Shown: positions 15,874 to 25,285 of the stretch, in pieces | How the letters are laid out: every line of letters starts with the position of its first letter | Numbering within the stretch: the stretch's first letter is position 1 | NCBI GenBank assembly: GCA_024236035.1 | Contig: JACKLG010000001.1 | Coordinates: 124,001-188,000 of the forward strand | Direction: 5' to 3' | DNA length: 64,000 bases | Origin: Candidatus Paracaedibacteraceae bacterium | GTDB taxonomy: Bacteria; Pseudomonadota; Alphaproteobacteria; UBA6184 | Program-made: the position numbers and the translations under genes | The notes under the pieces: model-generated | Seen by the model: only the letters and a program-made list of their open reading frames with translations | The model's database searches: none | What the model was told of the DNA's origin: nothing

Positions 15874-17214
15874 ATGAAAATATTCATATGTTTATTAAGC
15901 CTTCTTGTAGTTTACCCAACTTACGCGGCATTAACAGTTGCTGAGGACAGCAGCTCGCATAGTCGATATTATGATGTTGAAAACGGATGCTTACCCTGCA
16001 GCCCAGACGATCTTGCTCGTGATGGGTATAAGACCGTTCGTTTAACCCCTCATGATGCTGCCGCAGGAAGCTCAACTTCAAGCAGTATTTGTTTAGGGAT
16101 GGGGGCTGTATCAATGCGTCCTTATGCACCAGTGTTTGCATCCGCCGCTGCATCTGCTGATACAACTTCATTTGAAATCCCCACCATATCCCCTGCAAAG
16201 GATCAATTATATCTGCCATCGTGTACAGTATTTGCGATTGTTGCAGCCCTTGAAGCCCTTGTTCCAGACAAGCGTTTTTCAGAAGCAGAGCTGTGGTTGC
16301 GAATGGCAACATGGGGAGGAAAAGGTCGAGCAGATAGGGGAACTTCTCTGCATACATATATTCCCTTATTAAAAGAGGGCTTGGTTGAAGAGGATGCCTT
16401 TATCCCTTATGATATATATAATGAATATGTAAATTGGCGCAGAGAACGAGTAAGTAAAGCTGCTGTATTAGCTGAATCTGAAAGTTTTATGGAAAGTATC
16501 GATGCCTTCAAACGCTGGTGTGCTGAACAGAGAAAAGCGATTCCAGCAGATTCTGCTTTGCGTCCTGTATGGGAAAAAAAGAGATTACCGTCTAGATTTT
16601 ATGGAATGAGGGAATGTACCGTACGCACGGGGTATTGGCGGTCGATGATTTTTAATTCTTTTCTTTTAGATCTTGATCCAAAGTCATCGGATTTTATAAA
16701 CAACTTAAAATATATTTTAAGAAGGGTCCCTATTGTAGCTGGTCTTGGTACTTTCGAAAGTAGATTAGGAGACAAAAAAACTACTTGGTTATCCCACTGT
16801 GGAGAATTCACTTCAGGCGTTGTATATTTACCTACAGAGTCAGCGTGCCCAGCTGCATTAAAAGGAAGTCTCTTTTCCTTAACTAAGGTTGGACATGCCA
16901 TATGTTTATGTGGATATAATGACAGCATCGGAGGAGGAGCCTTTAAATTTAAAAACAGTTATGGAGCGGATTGGGGTGAAAAAGGATTTGGATGGGTTAC
17001 CTATAATTATGTTAAAGGAACAGGTATAACTGCGGAAGGTATAGCCGAAAAACTTCTTCATAATGCTATGGTTATTATTCCACACCCAACAGAAAGTTGG
17101 ACTGATGTTGATAGGGATGATATTGCAGATTCTAAATTAACCCCCGATGACAAAACAATAGAAACATTTTATCGAATGCTTGACGAATATACAGCACGAA
17201 CAGGAAAGAAATAA
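15874..17214 (+). CDS. Exported papain-like (C1-type) cysteine protease
   Basis: A 446-residue protein with a signal peptide (FICLLSLLVVYPTYA, 4-18). A region of about 80 residues may be a propeptide. A papain-type catalytic domain follows: oxyanion Gln111 and nucleophile Cys117 in the DQLYLPSCTVFAIVAALEAL-type segment, His341 in VGHAICLCGYND, and Asn361 in FKNSYGADWGEKGFGW. The order and spacing Gln-Cys-His-Asn and the NSYGxxWGxxG signature are those of active C1 peptidases. A long insertion between Cys and His (roughly 145-330) makes it larger than papain. It has an SD (GGAGAG) and lies two bases before the next gene. Candidate secreted protease acting on host or periplasmic proteins. Confidence 0.82.
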   Translation: MKIFICLLSLLVVYPTYAALTVAEDSSSHSRYYDVENGCLPCSPDDLARDGYKTVRLTPHDAAAGSSTSSSICLGMGAVSMRPYAPVFASAAASADTTSFEIPTISPAKDQLYLPSCTVFAIVAALEALVPDKRFSEAELWLRMATWGGKGRADRGTSLHTYIPLLKEGLVEEDAFIPYDIYNEYVNWRRERVSKAAVLAESESFMESIDAFKRWCAEQRKAIPADSALRPVWEKKRLPSRFYGMRECTVRTGYWRSMIFNSFLLDLDPKSSDFINNLKYILRRVPIVAGLGTFESRLGDKKTTWLSHCGEFTSGVVYLPTESACPAALKGSLFSLTKVGHAICLCGYNDSIGGGAFKFKNSYGADWGEKGFGWVTYNYVKGTGITAEGIAEKLLHNAMVIIPHPTESWTDVDRDDIADSKLTPDDKTIETFYRMLDEYTARTGKK

Positions 17215-17216
17215 AC

Positions 17217-19265
17217 ATGGAATATAAGAATTTATTATTGGCCAGCACTGTTTCTATAGTTCTAACAGCCTGTGGAACAGAACAGTCCTTGCTAGATAGG
17301 GTTCAAACATCAATTCAATTAACCTCAAGATCTTCAATAGAACTTGAAAAGGCTAAAACTGATTTTGTATCAAGTATTAACGAACTTGTGACGGCTATCA
17401 ACAGTAAAAAGATGCCAGATGAACTATTGGAAGTATATTCCAAAACCGAACTGGCTCTATTTGCATACCTAAAAAGCGTTACGGCAAAATACGCTGCTTT
17501 AGATCAGTTTACTTCTGATGAAGATATCAAAAAATTGTCACCGGAAGCGCTCATTTTAAACCAAAAGAAAGTTATTCAAAGGTTTATAGAAAAGCGCTCA
17601 TTTTACAATATAGAGTGGAAAAAGGCTATTAAACGTCTGGAAGCTTATAAAGATCTGACTGACATCATTACCCCTAATGGTAAGCAGTCAGAGCTGCATG
17701 ATGCCCACAGAATTACTCGAATGGCTATTAAGGATTTGTGGGGAGATTCGAATCATATAGATATTCTAGAAACATTAGGAGAAGCGTTTCAGCCCGCAAT
17801 AGGACCCTTCCATGAATTCAATGAATATAGCGACATATGCTATAAGCTAACATACGCCTACCTAATAAAAGACGCCCCTAATTCGACCACACATACAGTG
17901 AGTCATGAAGCCAAAAATCTCCTCAAAAATCTATGGGACAGATTAAAGTCCATAGGATTTAGTGGATACACATTTGCAGAAGACGTTACTTATAGAAAGC
18001 AAATTATTCGTAGCGTTGCGCGCGAAAAAGGAGAAAATCCTACACATGCAGAACAAGCTTATCCAAATTTTTCTAATTTAGTCATTGATAATTTATTATC
18101 AATACCAGCAACTATACTTGCTCGTGCTGATGCTGTTCGTAACTATCAGTATATTACCTCTATTAATGCCAGACATCCAGCCATGTGGATTGACGCGGCC
18201 TTAGAACCAGATACGAATCAAGAATATATCAAGCCATTTTTGGAATCATTAGTTGGCTTAAAATTTGGTGACCGTTATGTTCTAAGAGTTGTTGATAAGC
18301 CTTATAGTCACAAGAGTACATATGTATTGTCTAGAACCTATAGAGATATTATTCCAAGGGGTCGTGTTGAAGGCGGAGCTATTCCGATGGGCGTCAGTCC
18401 TGAATCCGTTCCAAAGTCTTCCACATTTTACACCCCAGAACCACCAGAAATTCACCCAACTGATATTGTTATAACTGATTCACAACTTCAAGAATGGTCT
18501 AAAGTTTTTCTAGATGCCTTAAAGGCGGATCCGTTCTTCAAGCATTTTTTTGAAGATACTGCTCTCCCCGCAGATAGCAGTAGTGGACTTACGTTACATG
18601 CAGGACGTACTGGAAGATTGGGATTGGATGCAGCTGCTTTTTCTGTGAATGGGATTTCGGGATCTAAAATCGAGTTAGGACTTCCAGTCTATGTTCAATT
18701 GAAAGGGTCGATTGATGCTGGAAAATCCACAGACCTTACCACCGGCACCGTGGCCTATAAAATTGGTAACACCCTGCTGGGGGCTATTCATACGCATGCG
18801 AATACCGGTGTTGGCTTTGGAGAGAATGGACGCCAAACAGAAACATCCGTGGTTGCATCGCATAACTTTGGGTCTTTCTTTGTTGAAGGTCAGTTGGGGC
18901 ATGTGTCTGCAAATGATGTAAACTTTAAAGATTGGTCAGGGGTGCGATCTCAATTGACATTAGGATATGATTTTGATTGGGGGGCTCCGTTTGTGCAAGC
19001 GGTTCATCGTGACTTTGGGAAAACAACAGATACGGCTGCTTATGCCGGCGTTGAAGTTAATATGTCTGAGATTAAAGGTGATACGTATACCTTTACCACT
19101 AACGGTGTATTCAAACTTGGTTATCATTCTGACAACGATTTGGTTGGAATGTTAGAGGTGAGAGGTTCTTTAAATCTGAATAATGGAATTTCTTTTTCTT
19201 CTAATTTGACTGTAGGAACCTTGGCTGAAGCTAATGCTGGGCTGAGTATCAGCCTTAGCCAATAA
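17217..19265 (+). CDS. Lipoprotein with C-terminal beta-rich, autotransporter-like region
   Basis: A 682-residue protein. The start is a lipoprotein signal with lipobox LTAC (Cys19), so the mature N-terminus is probably lipidated. Residues about 25-450 are mainly helical with no recognised family. From about 475 to the end the sequence alternates polar and hydrophobic residues with many Gly and aromatic positions (VYVQLKGSIDAGK, GQLGHVSANDV, LTLGYDFDWGAPFVQAV, AYAGVEVNM), as in outer-membrane beta-barrels. The final residue is Gln, not the usual aromatic of autotransporters, and the number of strands is uncertain. It follows the papain-like protease by two bases and ends at a strong terminator. 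Possibly a surface anchor or translocator for the operon. Confidence 0.6.
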   Translation: MEYKNLLLASTVSIVLTACGTEQSLLDRVQTSIQLTSRSSIELEKAKTDFVSSINELVTAINSKKMPDELLEVYSKTELALFAYLKSVTAKYAALDQFTSDEDIKKLSPEALILNQKKVIQRFIEKRSFYNIEWKKAIKRLEAYKDLTDIITPNGKQSELHDAHRITRMAIKDLWGDSNHIDILETLGEAFQPAIGPFHEFNEYSDICYKLTYAYLIKDAPNSTTHTVSHEAKNLLKNLWDRLKSIGFSGYTFAEDVTYRKQIIRSVAREKGENPTHAEQAYPNFSNLVIDNLLSIPATILARADAVRNYQYITSINARHPAMWIDAALEPDTNQEYIKPFLESLVGLKFGDRYVLRVVDKPYSHKSTYVLSRTYRDIIPRGRVEGGAIPMGVSPESVPKSSTFYTPEPPEIHPTDIVITDSQLQEWSKVFLDALKADPFFKHFFEDTALPADSSSGLTLHAGRTGRLGLDAAAFSVNGISGSKIELGLPVYVQLKGSIDAGKSTDLTTGTVAYKIGNTLLGAIHTHANTGVGFGENGRQTETSVVASHNFGSFFVEGQLGHVSANDVNFKDWSGVRSQLTLGYDFDWGAPFVQAVHRDFGKTTDTAAYAGVEVNMSEIKGDTYTFTTNGVFKLGYHSDNDLVGMLEVRGSLNLNNGISFSSNLTVGTLAEANAGLSISLSQ

Positions 19266-19295
19266 AAAAAGCCCTCTTGTGAGGGCTTTTTCTTT
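19266..19295. terminator. Intrinsic terminator (can work in both directions)
   Basis: Stem AAAAAGCCCTC / GAGGGCTTTTT (19266-19276 and 19281-19291) with a TTGT loop. It follows the lipoprotein gene directly and lies 12 bases from the end of convergent murA, so it probably serves both. Confidence 0.92.
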
Positions 19296-19306
19296 AAATA
19301 TCTTTA

Positions 19307-20572
19307 TTAGTCTGAGCAGGATCGAATTATAGTTGCTCCGCAGGCTTTTAGTTTTTCGTCTAAACGTTCATATCCACGGTCTAAATGGTAAATACGATTT
19401 ACGGTAGTATCACCCTTAGCGGCAAGCCCTGCCAAAACCATTGATACGGAAGCTCTAAGATCGGTAGCCATTACGGGTGCACCTTGCAAAGAAGGAACGC
19501 CACGAACGACTGCGATGTTGCCCTGAATCGTGATATTTGCCCCCATACGATTAAGTTCTGGCACATGCATAAATCTGTTTTCAAAGATGGTTTCAGTAAT
19601 TAATGAGGTCCCTTTGGCAAGGGTCATTAGTGCCATCATTTGGGCCTGCAAATCTGTAGCAAATCCTGGATAAGGTTCTGTAATAATATCAACAGGTTGA
19701 ATTTCATTACCACCTTCAACAATAAGGCCGTTATCAACAGGAGTTACCGATGCGCCAGAGCGTTGTAATGATTCAGTGAATGCGTGTAATACTTCATGAG
19801 TTGTATTGTCCAAATGAATACGCCCACCTGTAATTGCTGCAGCAACGGCGTACGTTCCTGCTTCTAAACGGTCAGTCATTACTGTGTGCGTAGTACCATG
19901 CAGGCGGTCAACTCCGTGAATAGTAATCGTTGGCGTCCCTGCCCCTTCAATTTTTGCGCCCATTGAATTTAAACAATTACACAAATCAACAACTTCAGGT
20001 TCCCGGGCTACATTTTCAAATACGGTGGTTCCATTTGCGAAGACAGCAGCCATAATTAGGTTTTCTGTGCCTGTCCATGATGGTACGGCCAACGTATAGT
20101 GAGTACCCTGTAATTGATCACCTTTTACTTTTGCGTGAACATAACCGTTATCCAGAGTGATTTCTGTGCCTAATGCTTCTAAACCTTTAAGTGTAACGTC
20201 TATTGGACGTGCACCAATGGCACACCCCCCTGGGTAAGAAACGACAGCTTCACCGAATCTGGCTAATAGTGGGCCTAAAACTAAGATAGAGGCTCTCATT
20301 TTACGAACGATATCGTACGGAGCATTATAATGATGAATACCTTTTGCATTGATGCGGGCTTTTGAACCGATAAATTCTACTTCACACCCTAAATGTTCCA
20401 ACAGGTGTTTTAGAGAGTCCATATCAGCAAGAGAGGTTGGTGCATTTTCAAACACCACGTCTTCTTCTGTTAAAATTGCTGCACACATTAGGGGTAAGGC
20501 AGCGTTTTTACCACCACTGATAGAGATTTTTCCATCCAGTGCTTTACCCCCTGTGATTATAATCTTGTCCAT
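19307..20572 (-). CDS. murA: UDP-N-acetylglucosamine 1-carboxyvinyltransferase
   Basis: A 421-residue EPSP-synthase-fold enzyme catalysing the first committed step of peptidoglycan synthesis (enolpyruvyl transfer from PEP to UDP-GlcNAc). It has the K22-N23 pair in GGKNAALP and the catalytic loop Cys117 in YPGGCAIGARPIDVT, which is the fosfomycin target residue (Cys, not Asp). The conserved FATDLQAQMMALM and the ERLDEKL end are present. It is the third gene of a minus-strand group after the small gene at 21299 and dcd, 15 bases behind dcd. Confidence 0.97.
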   Translation of the reverse strand: MDKIIITGGKALDGKISISGGKNAALPLMCAAILTEEDVVFENAPTSLADMDSLKHLLEHLGCEVEFIGSKARINAKGIHHYNAPYDIVRKMRASILVLGPLLARFGEAVVSYPGGCAIGARPIDVTLKGLEALGTEITLDNGYVHAKVKGDQLQGTHYTLAVPSWTGTENLIMAAVFANGTTVFENVAREPEVVDLCNCLNSMGAKIEGAGTPTITIHGVDRLHGTTHTVMTDRLEAGTYAVAAAITGGRIHLDNTTHEVLHAFTESLQRSGASVTPVDNGLIVEGGNEIQPVDIITEPYPGFATDLQAQMMALMTLAKGTSLITETIFENRFMHVPELNRMGANITIQGNIAVVRGVPSLQGAPVMATDLRASVSMVLAGLAAKGDTTVNRIYHLDRGYERLDEKLKACGATIIRSCSD

Positions 20573-20587
20573 AGTCTTCTTTCTTAA

Positions 20588-21139
20588 TTAAAGTTTAGGT
20601 GGGGTTACCCCAGTTTGTTTCATATATTTGCCTGCACGATCTTTATATGAGGTTTCGCATATTTGATCGCCCCGGAAGAATAAAAATTGGCAAGCACCTT
20701 CATTCGCATAAATTTTAGCTGGTAATGGTGTTGTATTAGAAAATTCTAATGTAACGTGCCCTTCCCATTCAGGTTCAAGAGGGGTTACGTTTACAATGAT
20801 ACCGCAACGCGCGTATGTGGATTTACCTAAGCATATGACCAATACATCACGAGGGACTTTAAAATATTCAACAGTCCTGGCCAATGCAAAGCTGTTAGGT
20901 GGAATAATACATACGTCAGAATTGCGTGTTACAAAACTGTGATGAGAGAAATCTTTAGGGTCCACAATCGCGTTATCCACGTTTGTAAACACTTTAAATT
21001 CGCTAGCTACCCGCGCGTCATATCCATAAGAAGACAATCCATAAGAAATAACACCTTCTTTTTTCTGACGATCCACAAAAGGGCTGATCATTTCATCTTC
21101 TAAAGAACGTTGACGAATCCATTTATCAGACATTATCAT
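20588..21139 (-). CDS. dcd: dCTP deaminase
   Basis: A 183-residue enzyme that deaminates dCTP to dUTP in pyrimidine deoxynucleotide synthesis. Family features are ISYGLSSYGYDARVA (31-45), the GKSTYARCGIIVNVTPLEPEW segment (about 105-125) holding the catalytic Glu and Arg/Ser contacts, and the C-terminal nucleotide-closing region GKYMKQTGVTPPKL. An alternative start three codons in (MSDKWI) is equally plausible and is the usual beginning of the family. It overlaps the upstream small gene by 14 bases. Confidence 0.95.
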   Translation of the reverse strand: MIMSDKWIRQRSLEDEMISPFVDRQKKEGVISYGLSSYGYDARVASEFKVFTNVDNAIVDPKDFSHHSFVTRNSDVCIIPPNSFALARTVEYFKVPRDVLVICLGKSTYARCGIIVNVTPLEPEWEGHVTLEFSNTTPLPAKIYANEGACQFLFFRGDQICETSYKDRAGKYMKQTGVTPPKL

Positions 21140-21299
21140 CGGAGAGACCTCTTTCAGTTTTTACTATAGGTTGTTCTTCTGCTTGACTGCGCTGATTGGC
21201 CTGAGCCTTTCTGCGTAAAATATTGCGTTTTAAGGCAGCCTCTAGTCGTTTTTTTCTGTCCTCTGCTTTAGAGGTGGCTATTTTTGTGGGGTTATTCAT
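21126..21299 (-). CDS. Small basic protein upstream of dcd-murA
   Basis: A 57-residue protein (MNNPTKIATSKAEDRKKRLE..., then LKRNILRRKAQANQRSQAEEQ). It is mostly a charged helix: basic, Arg/Lys/Ala-rich, with an acidic end. Small proteins of the type KADRLKAALKxNLxRRKAQA are, to my knowledge, often found next to murA in Alphaproteobacteria; the function is unknown. The longer reading frame starts at 21341, but the extra 14 residues look unrelated, so I place the start at ATG 21299, though no strong SD is visible. The 14-base overlap with dcd supports a real operon gene. Confidence 0.6.
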   Translation of the reverse strand: MNNPTKIATSKAEDRKKRLEAALKRNILRRKAQANQRSQAEEQPIVKTERGLSDDNV

Positions 21300-21473
21300 G
21301 GTTTTTTTACGTGTGATGAAAAATACCCACGAAGTATGCAATAAAAAGCTTGAAAAGTCACGAAAATATTTCTATGTTAATAGCGTTTATAAAGCACACG
21401 GAATACGCTTGGCGTTTCTGGTCTTTTCTTAAACCTAGTCTTAACTTTTATGCGGCTACTTCCTTGCTGGGTA

Positions 21474-21501
21474 CTTACAGGCAACGGCATCACTGTATAT
21501 T
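21474..21501 (+). promoter_or_regulatory. Candidate promoter for rpsB operon
   Basis: CTTACA (21474-21479) and TATATT (21496-21501) are separated by 16 bases, 68 bases before rpsB. The -10 is good, the -35 moderate. The leader before rpsB could hold an S2 autoregulatory structure, but I did not resolve one. Confidence 0.4.
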
Positions 21502-21569
21502 TTATATTAAGATTAGTTTTTCAAGAAGAGCAAAGTCCGTGGATGTTTAACCAGATAAAGGAAAATTAA

Positions 21570-22355
21570 ATGGCAAATACTCAATTTACTATGCGCCAGC
21601 TTTTAGAAGCAGGTGTTCACTTTGGTCACCACCCTCGTCGTTGGAACCCAAAAATGTCACAATATATTTTTGGTAAAAAAGGCAGCGTACATATTATTGA
21701 CTTGCAGCAAACTTATCCTATGCTGAAAAAAGCATTAGATGTTTTAACTGAAGTTGCTGCTCAAGGTGGTCGTATTTTATTTGTAGGCACGAAAATCCAA
21801 GCCACAGAAATTGTAGCTGAAGCTGCAAAACGTTGTGGCCAGTATTATGTAAACCACCGTTGGTTAGGTGGGATGTTAACGAACTGGAAAACAATTTCTC
21901 AATCTATTAAGCGTTTAAAAGAATTAGACGAAGCTTTAGACAATCAAAACAATAGCTTAACAAAAAAAGAATTATTAAAGTTAGAAAAAGATCGTGAAAA
22001 ATTAAACCGCGCTTTGGGCGGGATTCGCGAAATGGGTGATACTCCTGATGCATTGTTTATTATTGATACGAACAAAGAAAGTACTGCTTTATTAGAAGCA
22101 AAAAAACTTGGTATTCCTATCGTTGCTGTATGTGATACTAACTCTGACCCTGATTTAGTAGATTACATCATTCCAGGAAATGATGATGCGCGTAGAGCTA
22201 TTGAATTTTACACAAAACTTGTATCTGATGCAGTTTTGGCTGGTATACAAAAACAATTAACAAAAGCAGGTGTGGATGTAGGAGCTTCGGAAGAAATTGC
22301 TCCTCTTGAATTAGCGACAGAAGAAGTTGTAGCTGCTGCTGATTCAACAAACTAA
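21570..22355 (+). CDS. rpsB: 30S ribosomal protein S2
   Basis: A 261-residue protein starting TQFTMRQLLEAGVHFGHHPRRWNPKM, the family signature, with NHRWLGGMLTNWKTI and the DTNSDPDLVDYIIPGNDDA segment further on. S2 binds late to the head of the 30S subunit next to S1. The last 25 residues are an Ala/Glu-rich extension. AGG-type SD precedes the ATG. It heads the operon rpsB-tsf-pyrH-frr-uppS-cdsA. Confidence 0.98.
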   Translation: MANTQFTMRQLLEAGVHFGHHPRRWNPKMSQYIFGKKGSVHIIDLQQTYPMLKKALDVLTEVAAQGGRILFVGTKIQATEIVAEAAKRCGQYYVNHRWLGGMLTNWKTISQSIKRLKELDEALDNQNNSLTKKELLKLEKDREKLNRALGGIREMGDTPDALFIIDTNKESTALLEAKKLGIPIVAVCDTNSDPDLVDYIIPGNDDARRAIEFYTKLVSDAVLAGIQKQLTKAGVDVGASEEIAPLELATEEVVAAADSTN

Positions 22356-22372
22356 GAAAGGGGTTAAAGATT

Positions 22373-23287
22373 ATGTCAATTTCTGCAAGTATGGTAAAAG
22401 AGCTGCGCGAAAAAACAGGCGCAGGTATGTTAGACTGCAAAAAAGCATTAACAGAAACCAATGGTGATTTTGAACAAGCTGTGGACTGGTTGCGTCAAAA
22501 AGGTTTGTCTACAGCTGCAAAGAAATCTGATCGCGTAGCTGCAGAAGGGTTAATTGCATTTGATGTAAAAGATAATACCGCAGTTGTTATTGAAGTAAAT
22601 GCCGAAACAGACTTTGTTGCGCGCAATGATAAGTTTCAAGAGTTCGTACGTAACACAGTGAAAAAAGCGCACGGCAAAGAAACTGCCGAAGCATTAAAAA
22701 CAGAAACATATGCTGGCAGTGAAACTGTTCAAGAGTATTTAACAAACTTGATTGCAACAATTGGTGAAAACATGAGCTTACGCCGTGTAGCCAATATTGG
22801 TGTTTCTAAAGGACACATTATTTCTTATATGCATAACCAAACAGCACCTGGCCTTGGTAAAATTGGTGTGTTGGTTGCATTTGAAACAGAAGCACCCGCT
22901 GAAAAGTTAGCAACCATTGGTGAAGGCATTGCAATGCACATTGCAGCCATGAACCCAGCAGCGTTAACGTCTGACGGTATTGACAAATCATTAGTTGAAC
23001 GCGAAGCAAAAATCTTGCGCGAAAAAGCAATTGAAGCAGGTCGCCCTGAAAACATTATTGAAAAAATGGTTGAAAGCGGCGTAAAAACTTTCTTATCAGA
23101 AGCAGCTTTAATTGAACAAGCCTATGTATTAGACAACAAGAAAAAAGTTAATGACATTGTAAATGAGTTAGCAAAAGAAGCTGGCACACCTGTAAAGTTA
23201 ACTGGCTTCTTAAGGTTTGAATTAGGCGAAGGAATTGCAAAAGAAGAAACTGATTTTGCCGCAGAAGTTGCATCAATGAGTCGTTAA
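22373..23287 (+). CDS. tsf: Elongation factor Ts
   Basis: A 304-residue nucleotide exchange factor for EF-Tu. The N-terminal UBA-like domain has KELREKTGAGMLDCKKAL; the core has the TDFVARNDKFQEF motif (about 82-94), which contacts the EF-Tu nucleotide site. The length is normal. It lies 17 bases after rpsB with an AAAGG SD and four bases before pyrH. Confidence 0.98.
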   Translation: MSISASMVKELREKTGAGMLDCKKALTETNGDFEQAVDWLRQKGLSTAAKKSDRVAAEGLIAFDVKDNTAVVIEVNAETDFVARNDKFQEFVRNTVKKAHGKETAEALKTETYAGSETVQEYLTNLIATIGENMSLRRVANIGVSKGHIISYMHNQTAPGLGKIGVLVAFETEAPAEKLATIGEGIAMHIAAMNPAALTSDGIDKSLVEREAKILREKAIEAGRPENIIEKMVESGVKTFLSEAALIEQAYVLDNKKKVNDIVNELAKEAGTPVKLTGFLRFELGEGIAKEETDFAAEVASMSR

Positions 23288-23291
23288 AATT

Positions 23292-23996
23292 ATGAAACCC
23301 CTGTATCAAAGGATTATGCTGAAATTATCGGGAGAAATCCTGGCTGGTGAAAGCATTTTTTGTCCAACTGTCATGAATCGCGTGTGTCAAGAATTAAAGG
23401 TAATTCGCGATATGGGGGTTCAGATTAACGTTGTTATTGGTGGTGGGAATATTTTCCGTGGAAACATGGGACAAGCCCAAGGAATGGATAGAGCCACTGC
23501 TGATTATATGGGAATGTTAGCGACTGTTATGAATGCATTAGCGTTGCAAACGTGCATGACAGATATGGGAATTGACGCCCGTGTAATGACTTCCATTAAT
23601 ATGAATGAAATTGCAGAAAAATTCACCCGGCGCAGAGCATTTGAATACATGCAAAATGGTCGAATTGTGGTTCATGCAGGCGGGATTGGTGTCCCGTTTT
23701 TTTCTACCGATACGGCAGCAGCATCCAGAGCATGTGAAATGAACTGTCAGGCCATTTTTAAGGGTACGAAAGTAGACGGTATTTATAGCGAAGATCCTGT
23801 AAAGAGCCCTTCTGCCATTTTTTATAAAAAGCTAAAATATCAAGATGTATTAGCTAATGAATTAAACGTTATGGATGCAGCAGCCATTTCATTAGCAAAA
23901 GAAAATAGAATCCCAGTTGTTGTGTTTAATATTAAGAATCCTGGGCAACTTGCTAAGGCAATTTGTGGAGAAGGTTCTTACACAATTGTTTCTTAA
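23292..23996 (+). CDS. pyrH: Uridylate kinase
   Basis: A 234-residue amino-acid-kinase-fold UMP kinase (UMP to UDP). Motifs seen: MLKLSGE at the start, GGGNIFRG for the phosphate loop (about 50-57), DYMGMLATVMNAL, and KVDGIYSEDP. Normal length, in the usual position after tsf. Confidence 0.97.
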   Translation: MKPLYQRIMLKLSGEILAGESIFCPTVMNRVCQELKVIRDMGVQINVVIGGGNIFRGNMGQAQGMDRATADYMGMLATVMNALALQTCMTDMGIDARVMTSINMNEIAEKFTRRRAFEYMQNGRIVVHAGGIGVPFFSTDTAAASRACEMNCQAIFKGTKVDGIYSEDPVKSPSAIFYKKLKYQDVLANELNVMDAAAISLAKENRIPVVVFNIKNPGQLAKAICGEGSYTIVS

Positions 23997-24019
23997 TTAA
24001 ATAAATAGAGAGTTTATCA

Positions 24020-24583
24020 ATGCAATCATTTTCAGAGTTATCAACAGAACTGCATGAAAAGATGGGTGCAGCCATTGAATATACAAAAAAAGAATTTGCA
24101 GGTTTGCGTGCGGGCCGAGCATCTCCCCAGTTATTAGAATCCGTCATGGTAGAAGCTTATGGAAACAACACGCCATTATTACAATTAGGAAATATTAATA
24201 TTCCTGAACCACGTATGTTATCTGTTCAAGTATGGGACAAAGGTTTAGTAAAGTCTGTAGAAAAGGCCATTAGAGACGCAGGATTAGGTTTAAACCCTGT
24301 AGCTGATGGGCAAGTTGTACGCGTACCGGTTCCACAGCTGAATGAAGAGCGCCGCAAGGAAATGGTAAAAATTGCGTCTAAGTATGCTGAAGAAGGTCGG
24401 ATTTCTATCCGGAACATTCGTCGTCATGGACTGGATATATTAAAGAAAATGGAAAAAGATAAAGTAGTTTCAGAAGATGAAGCTGCACGCCATGAAAAAG
24501 ATATTCAGAAGCTGACAGATGAGTACATCGAAAAAGTAGATGTTCTTTTAGTACAAAAAGAAAAAGATATTATGCAGGTGTAA
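24020..24583 (+). CDS. frr: Ribosome recycling factor
   Basis: A 187-residue tRNA-shaped protein that splits post-termination ribosomes with EF-G. It has the long helical hairpin with FAGLRAGRASPQLLESVMVEAYG (about 31-50), the PEPRMLSVQVWD hinge region and the C-terminal KEKDIMQV end. Three bases separate it from uppS. Confidence 0.98.
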   Translation: MQSFSELSTELHEKMGAAIEYTKKEFAGLRAGRASPQLLESVMVEAYGNNTPLLQLGNINIPEPRMLSVQVWDKGLVKSVEKAIRDAGLGLNPVADGQVVRVPVPQLNEERRKEMVKIASKYAEEGRISIRNIRRHGLDILKKMEKDKVVSEDEAARHEKDIQKLTDEYIEKVDVLLVQKEKDIMQV

Positions 24584-24586
24584 TAA

Positions 24587-25285
24587 ATGACCGAAGCGTC
24601 GCCTGTTCCGTATCATATCGGAATTATTATGGATGGCAATGGTAGATGGGCTTCTCAAAGAGGCCTGCCTCGTTCTATGGGCCATCAAAAAGGTGCAGAA
24701 GCCATCCAAGCAGTTGTACGTTCTGCTGCAAATATGGGCGTTAAAGCATTAACTTTATTTGGTTTTTCTGAAGAAAACTGGCAACGCCCCCAAGAAGAGG
24801 TGACTCTTTTAATGCGATTAGCTGAGAGTTATTTAAAGAAAGAGTTAGACGCTTTACATAAAGAAAACGTTCGGTTTAAAGTCATTGGTAACAAAGCAAA
24901 GTTACCAAGAAGTTTACAAGTCATTATTGCAGAAGCCGAAAAAAAAACCGCAACAAATAATAGATTTTATTTAAACATAGCATTGAGTTATTCTGGACGT
25001 TACGATATTTTGCAGGCTGTAAAATTATTGATAGATAAAAACGTCCCCAGCGATACACTTACAGAAGATGTATTTTCTAAGCATTTAAGTTTATCTGACT
25101 TACCTGATCCCGATTTAATTATACGAACAAGTGGTGAACAGCGAATTAGCAACTTTTTATTATGGCAGTCTGCATATTCTGAGCTGTATTTTTCTTCTGT
25201 AATGTGGCCTGATTTTAATGAAACAGAATTAAGCGCAGCAATTCAGGTATATCAACAACGAAAACGAAGATTTGGGAAACTTTAA
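24587..25285 (+). CDS. uppS: Isoprenyl transferase (undecaprenyl diphosphate synthase)
   Basis: A 232-residue cis-prenyltransferase making the C55 lipid carrier for cell-wall synthesis. It has the catalytic Asp in MDGNGRWA (about 14-21), the LTLFGFSEENWQRP segment and the C-terminal RTSGEQRISNFLLWQSAYSE signature. Its TAA overlaps the ATG of cdsA by one base. Confidence 0.96.
   Translation: MTEASPVPYHIGIIMDGNGRWASQRGLPRSMGHQKGAEAIQAVVRSAANMGVKALTLFGFSEENWQRPQEEVTLLMRLAESYLKKELDALHKENVRFKVIGNKAKLPRSLQVIIAEAEKKTATNNRFYLNIALSYSGRYDILQAVKLLIDKNVPSDTLTEDVFSKHLSLSDLPDPDLIIRTSGEQRISNFLLWQSAYSELYFSSVMWPDFNETELSAAIQVYQQRKRRFGKL

Noticed and set aside
15884..16372. Frames on both strands overlapping the papain-like protease
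   Set aside because: Composition is Leu/Gln/His-rich shadow sequence; the protease frame has a signal peptide and all catalytic residues.
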